Of a stretch of DNA of 6,199 bases, positions 5,497-6,199 are shown in pieces. The stretch is from contig JAMWCO010000093.1 in assembly GCA_023818785.1 (NCBI GenBank), forward strand, positions 1-6,199, written 5' to 3'. Both the position numbers and the translations under genes were made by a program. Positions within the stretch are counted from its first letter, which is position 1. Each line of letters begins with the position of its first letter. The notes beneath the pieces are model-generated. The model saw only the letters and a list, made by a program, of their open reading frames with translations. It was not told the origin of the DNA and made no database searches. Source of the DNA: Candidatus Omnitrophota bacterium (lineage in GTDB: Bacteria; Ratteibacteria; UBA8468; B48-G9; JAFGKM01).

Positions 5497-6199
5497 CTTT
5501 TAAAAATTTTAGTATAGACTTCTTAAAGAATGGAAAAAAATATTTTAAAGTTAAATGTGTTCCAGGATACCATAAAATTTTACAATTTTTTAATCTTTTT
5601 TTTATTTCTAAAACAGAGTAAAAAGGAATAATCATATCAAATAAACCATTTATCATCAAAATATCTTTCCCTTTTAAATTTTCTAAATAAGTAAAAGGGT
5701 CATATAAAAAACATTTTCTTGGTAAATTTTCAATTTCTTCATATAATTTAGCATCTATAAATTTTTTATAAATTTTATGCATTCTTTTACATACATTTCT
5801 TTTACAATCTTTTTTTAAAATAAATCTTAAAAGACTTTTCCATGTTATATATTCAAAGTTTGCACCAGAAATTAAAAAAATAGACCTTTTAATTCTTTCT
5901 TCAATTGAACAAACTATAAATCCAATAATACCTCCAAAACTTATCCCTATAACATTGATATCTTCTATCACAAAATTTTCTGCTATAAACTTAATTATCC
6001 CTCTAACTTTAGCAACATATTCTTTAATAAACTCAAAGAATTCAATATCCCTTTTTTTTAAATCACAATTCCTAAAGTTAACTATACATAGTCCAATTTT
6101 TTCCTTAATTAAATACTTAAATTGTTTAAAAATTAATTCTTTACTCTTTTCTCTATATCCTGCACCTGGTAAAATAATTAAAATAGAGGAAAATTTAAA
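5474..6199 (-). CDS. Alpha/beta hydrolase, C-terminal part (5' end outside window)
   Basis: A serine hydrolase of the alpha/beta fold; the substrate cannot be read from the sequence. The frame is open without a stop from the right edge to the TGA at 5474-5476, giving 241 visible residues and no in-frame ATG, so the start is off the window. The GTG at 5971 is not the start: the residues before it carry an expected part of the fold, SSILIILPGAGYREKSKE (4-21, strand plus oxyanion-hole loop). Visible triad: Ser87 in the nucleophile elbow GISFGG, Asp188 in NGLFDMIIP, and His215 in YPGTHLTL. A Lys/Cys-rich helical stretch (about 130-150) forms the cap region and the protein ends YKCRC. The overlap with acpS hints at a role near thioester or acyl-carrier chemistry (thioesterase or esterase), but this is inference. 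No signal peptide can be judged because the N-terminus is missing. Confidence 0.82.
   Translation of the reverse strand, partial: FKFSSILIILPGAGYREKSKELIFKQFKYLIKEKIGLCIVNFRNCDLKKRDIEFFEFIKEYVAKVRGIIKFIAENFVIEDINVIGISFGGIIGFIVCSIEERIKRSIFLISGANFEYITWKSLLRFILKKDCKRNVCKRMHKIYKKFIDAKLYEEIENLPRKCFLYDPFTYLENLKGKDILMINGLFDMIIPFYSVLEIKKRLKNCKILWYPGTHLTLKYFFPFFKKSILKFLKDGYKCRC

Noticed and set aside
5474..5971. Short 165-residue hydrolase starting at the GTG at 5971
   Set aside because: The same frame is open for another 76 codons to the edge and encodes the expected LPGAG oxyanion-hole strand. Starting at the GTG would remove an essential part of the fold.
6052..6059. Run of eight T (A8 on the coding strand) as a frameshift in the hydrolase
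   Set aside because: The frame stays open and the family motifs on both sides (LPGAG and GISFGG) are in the same frame, so no frameshift is needed. Transcriptional slippage is possible but unsupported.

Overview
The window is a gene-dense, AT-rich bacterial segment (roughly 30 % G+C by eye) with no intergenic gap longer than 11 bases. Clear AAAGGAG/AGGAGG ribosome-binding sites precede most plus-strand genes, and the proteins are Lys/Ile/Glu-rich. The genes are clearly bacterial. Ribosomal protein S1 and a GlmU-like protein of the kind known from Bacteroidetes, Planctomycetes and several uncultivated phyla argue against an ordinary Firmicute or proteobacterium. I cannot name the lineage from sequence alone.

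Plus strand, 1-5161: a tightly packed run that looks like one transcription unit. It starts with the C-terminal part of ribosomal protein S1 (rpsA, 5' end outside the window). Then come glucosamine-6-phosphate deaminase (nagB), phosphate acetyltransferase (pta), a GlmU-like nucleotidyltransferase/left-handed beta-helix acyltransferase, an acyl carrier protein, and acetate kinase (ackA). Junctions are -29, +11, +10, +8 and -4 bases. Two of the ribosome-binding sites are built onto the stop codon of the gene before (TAAAGGAG).

Minus strand, 6199-5140: an alpha/beta hydrolase whose 5' end lies beyond the right edge, overlapping by 23 bases a divergent single-domain holo-ACP synthase (AcpS-type phosphopantetheinyl transferase). 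acpS converges on ackA and their 3' ends overlap by 22 bases, with no recognisable terminator between them.

How the genes may work together (inference): NagB interconverts GlcN-6-P with Fru-6-P plus ammonia. Pta and AckA link acetyl-CoA, acetyl phosphate, acetate and ATP. The GlmU-like protein is expected to act on an amino-sugar phosphate or nucleotide sugar and may use acetyl-CoA. The ACP needs a phosphopantetheine arm, which the neighbouring AcpS could supply. The locus thus brings amino-sugar, acetyl and acyl-carrier metabolism together behind a translation gene. Pta and AckA, which usually sit side by side, are here separated by the GlmU-like gene and the ACP. No mobile element, tRNA, rRNA, CRISPR array or riboswitch was recognised.
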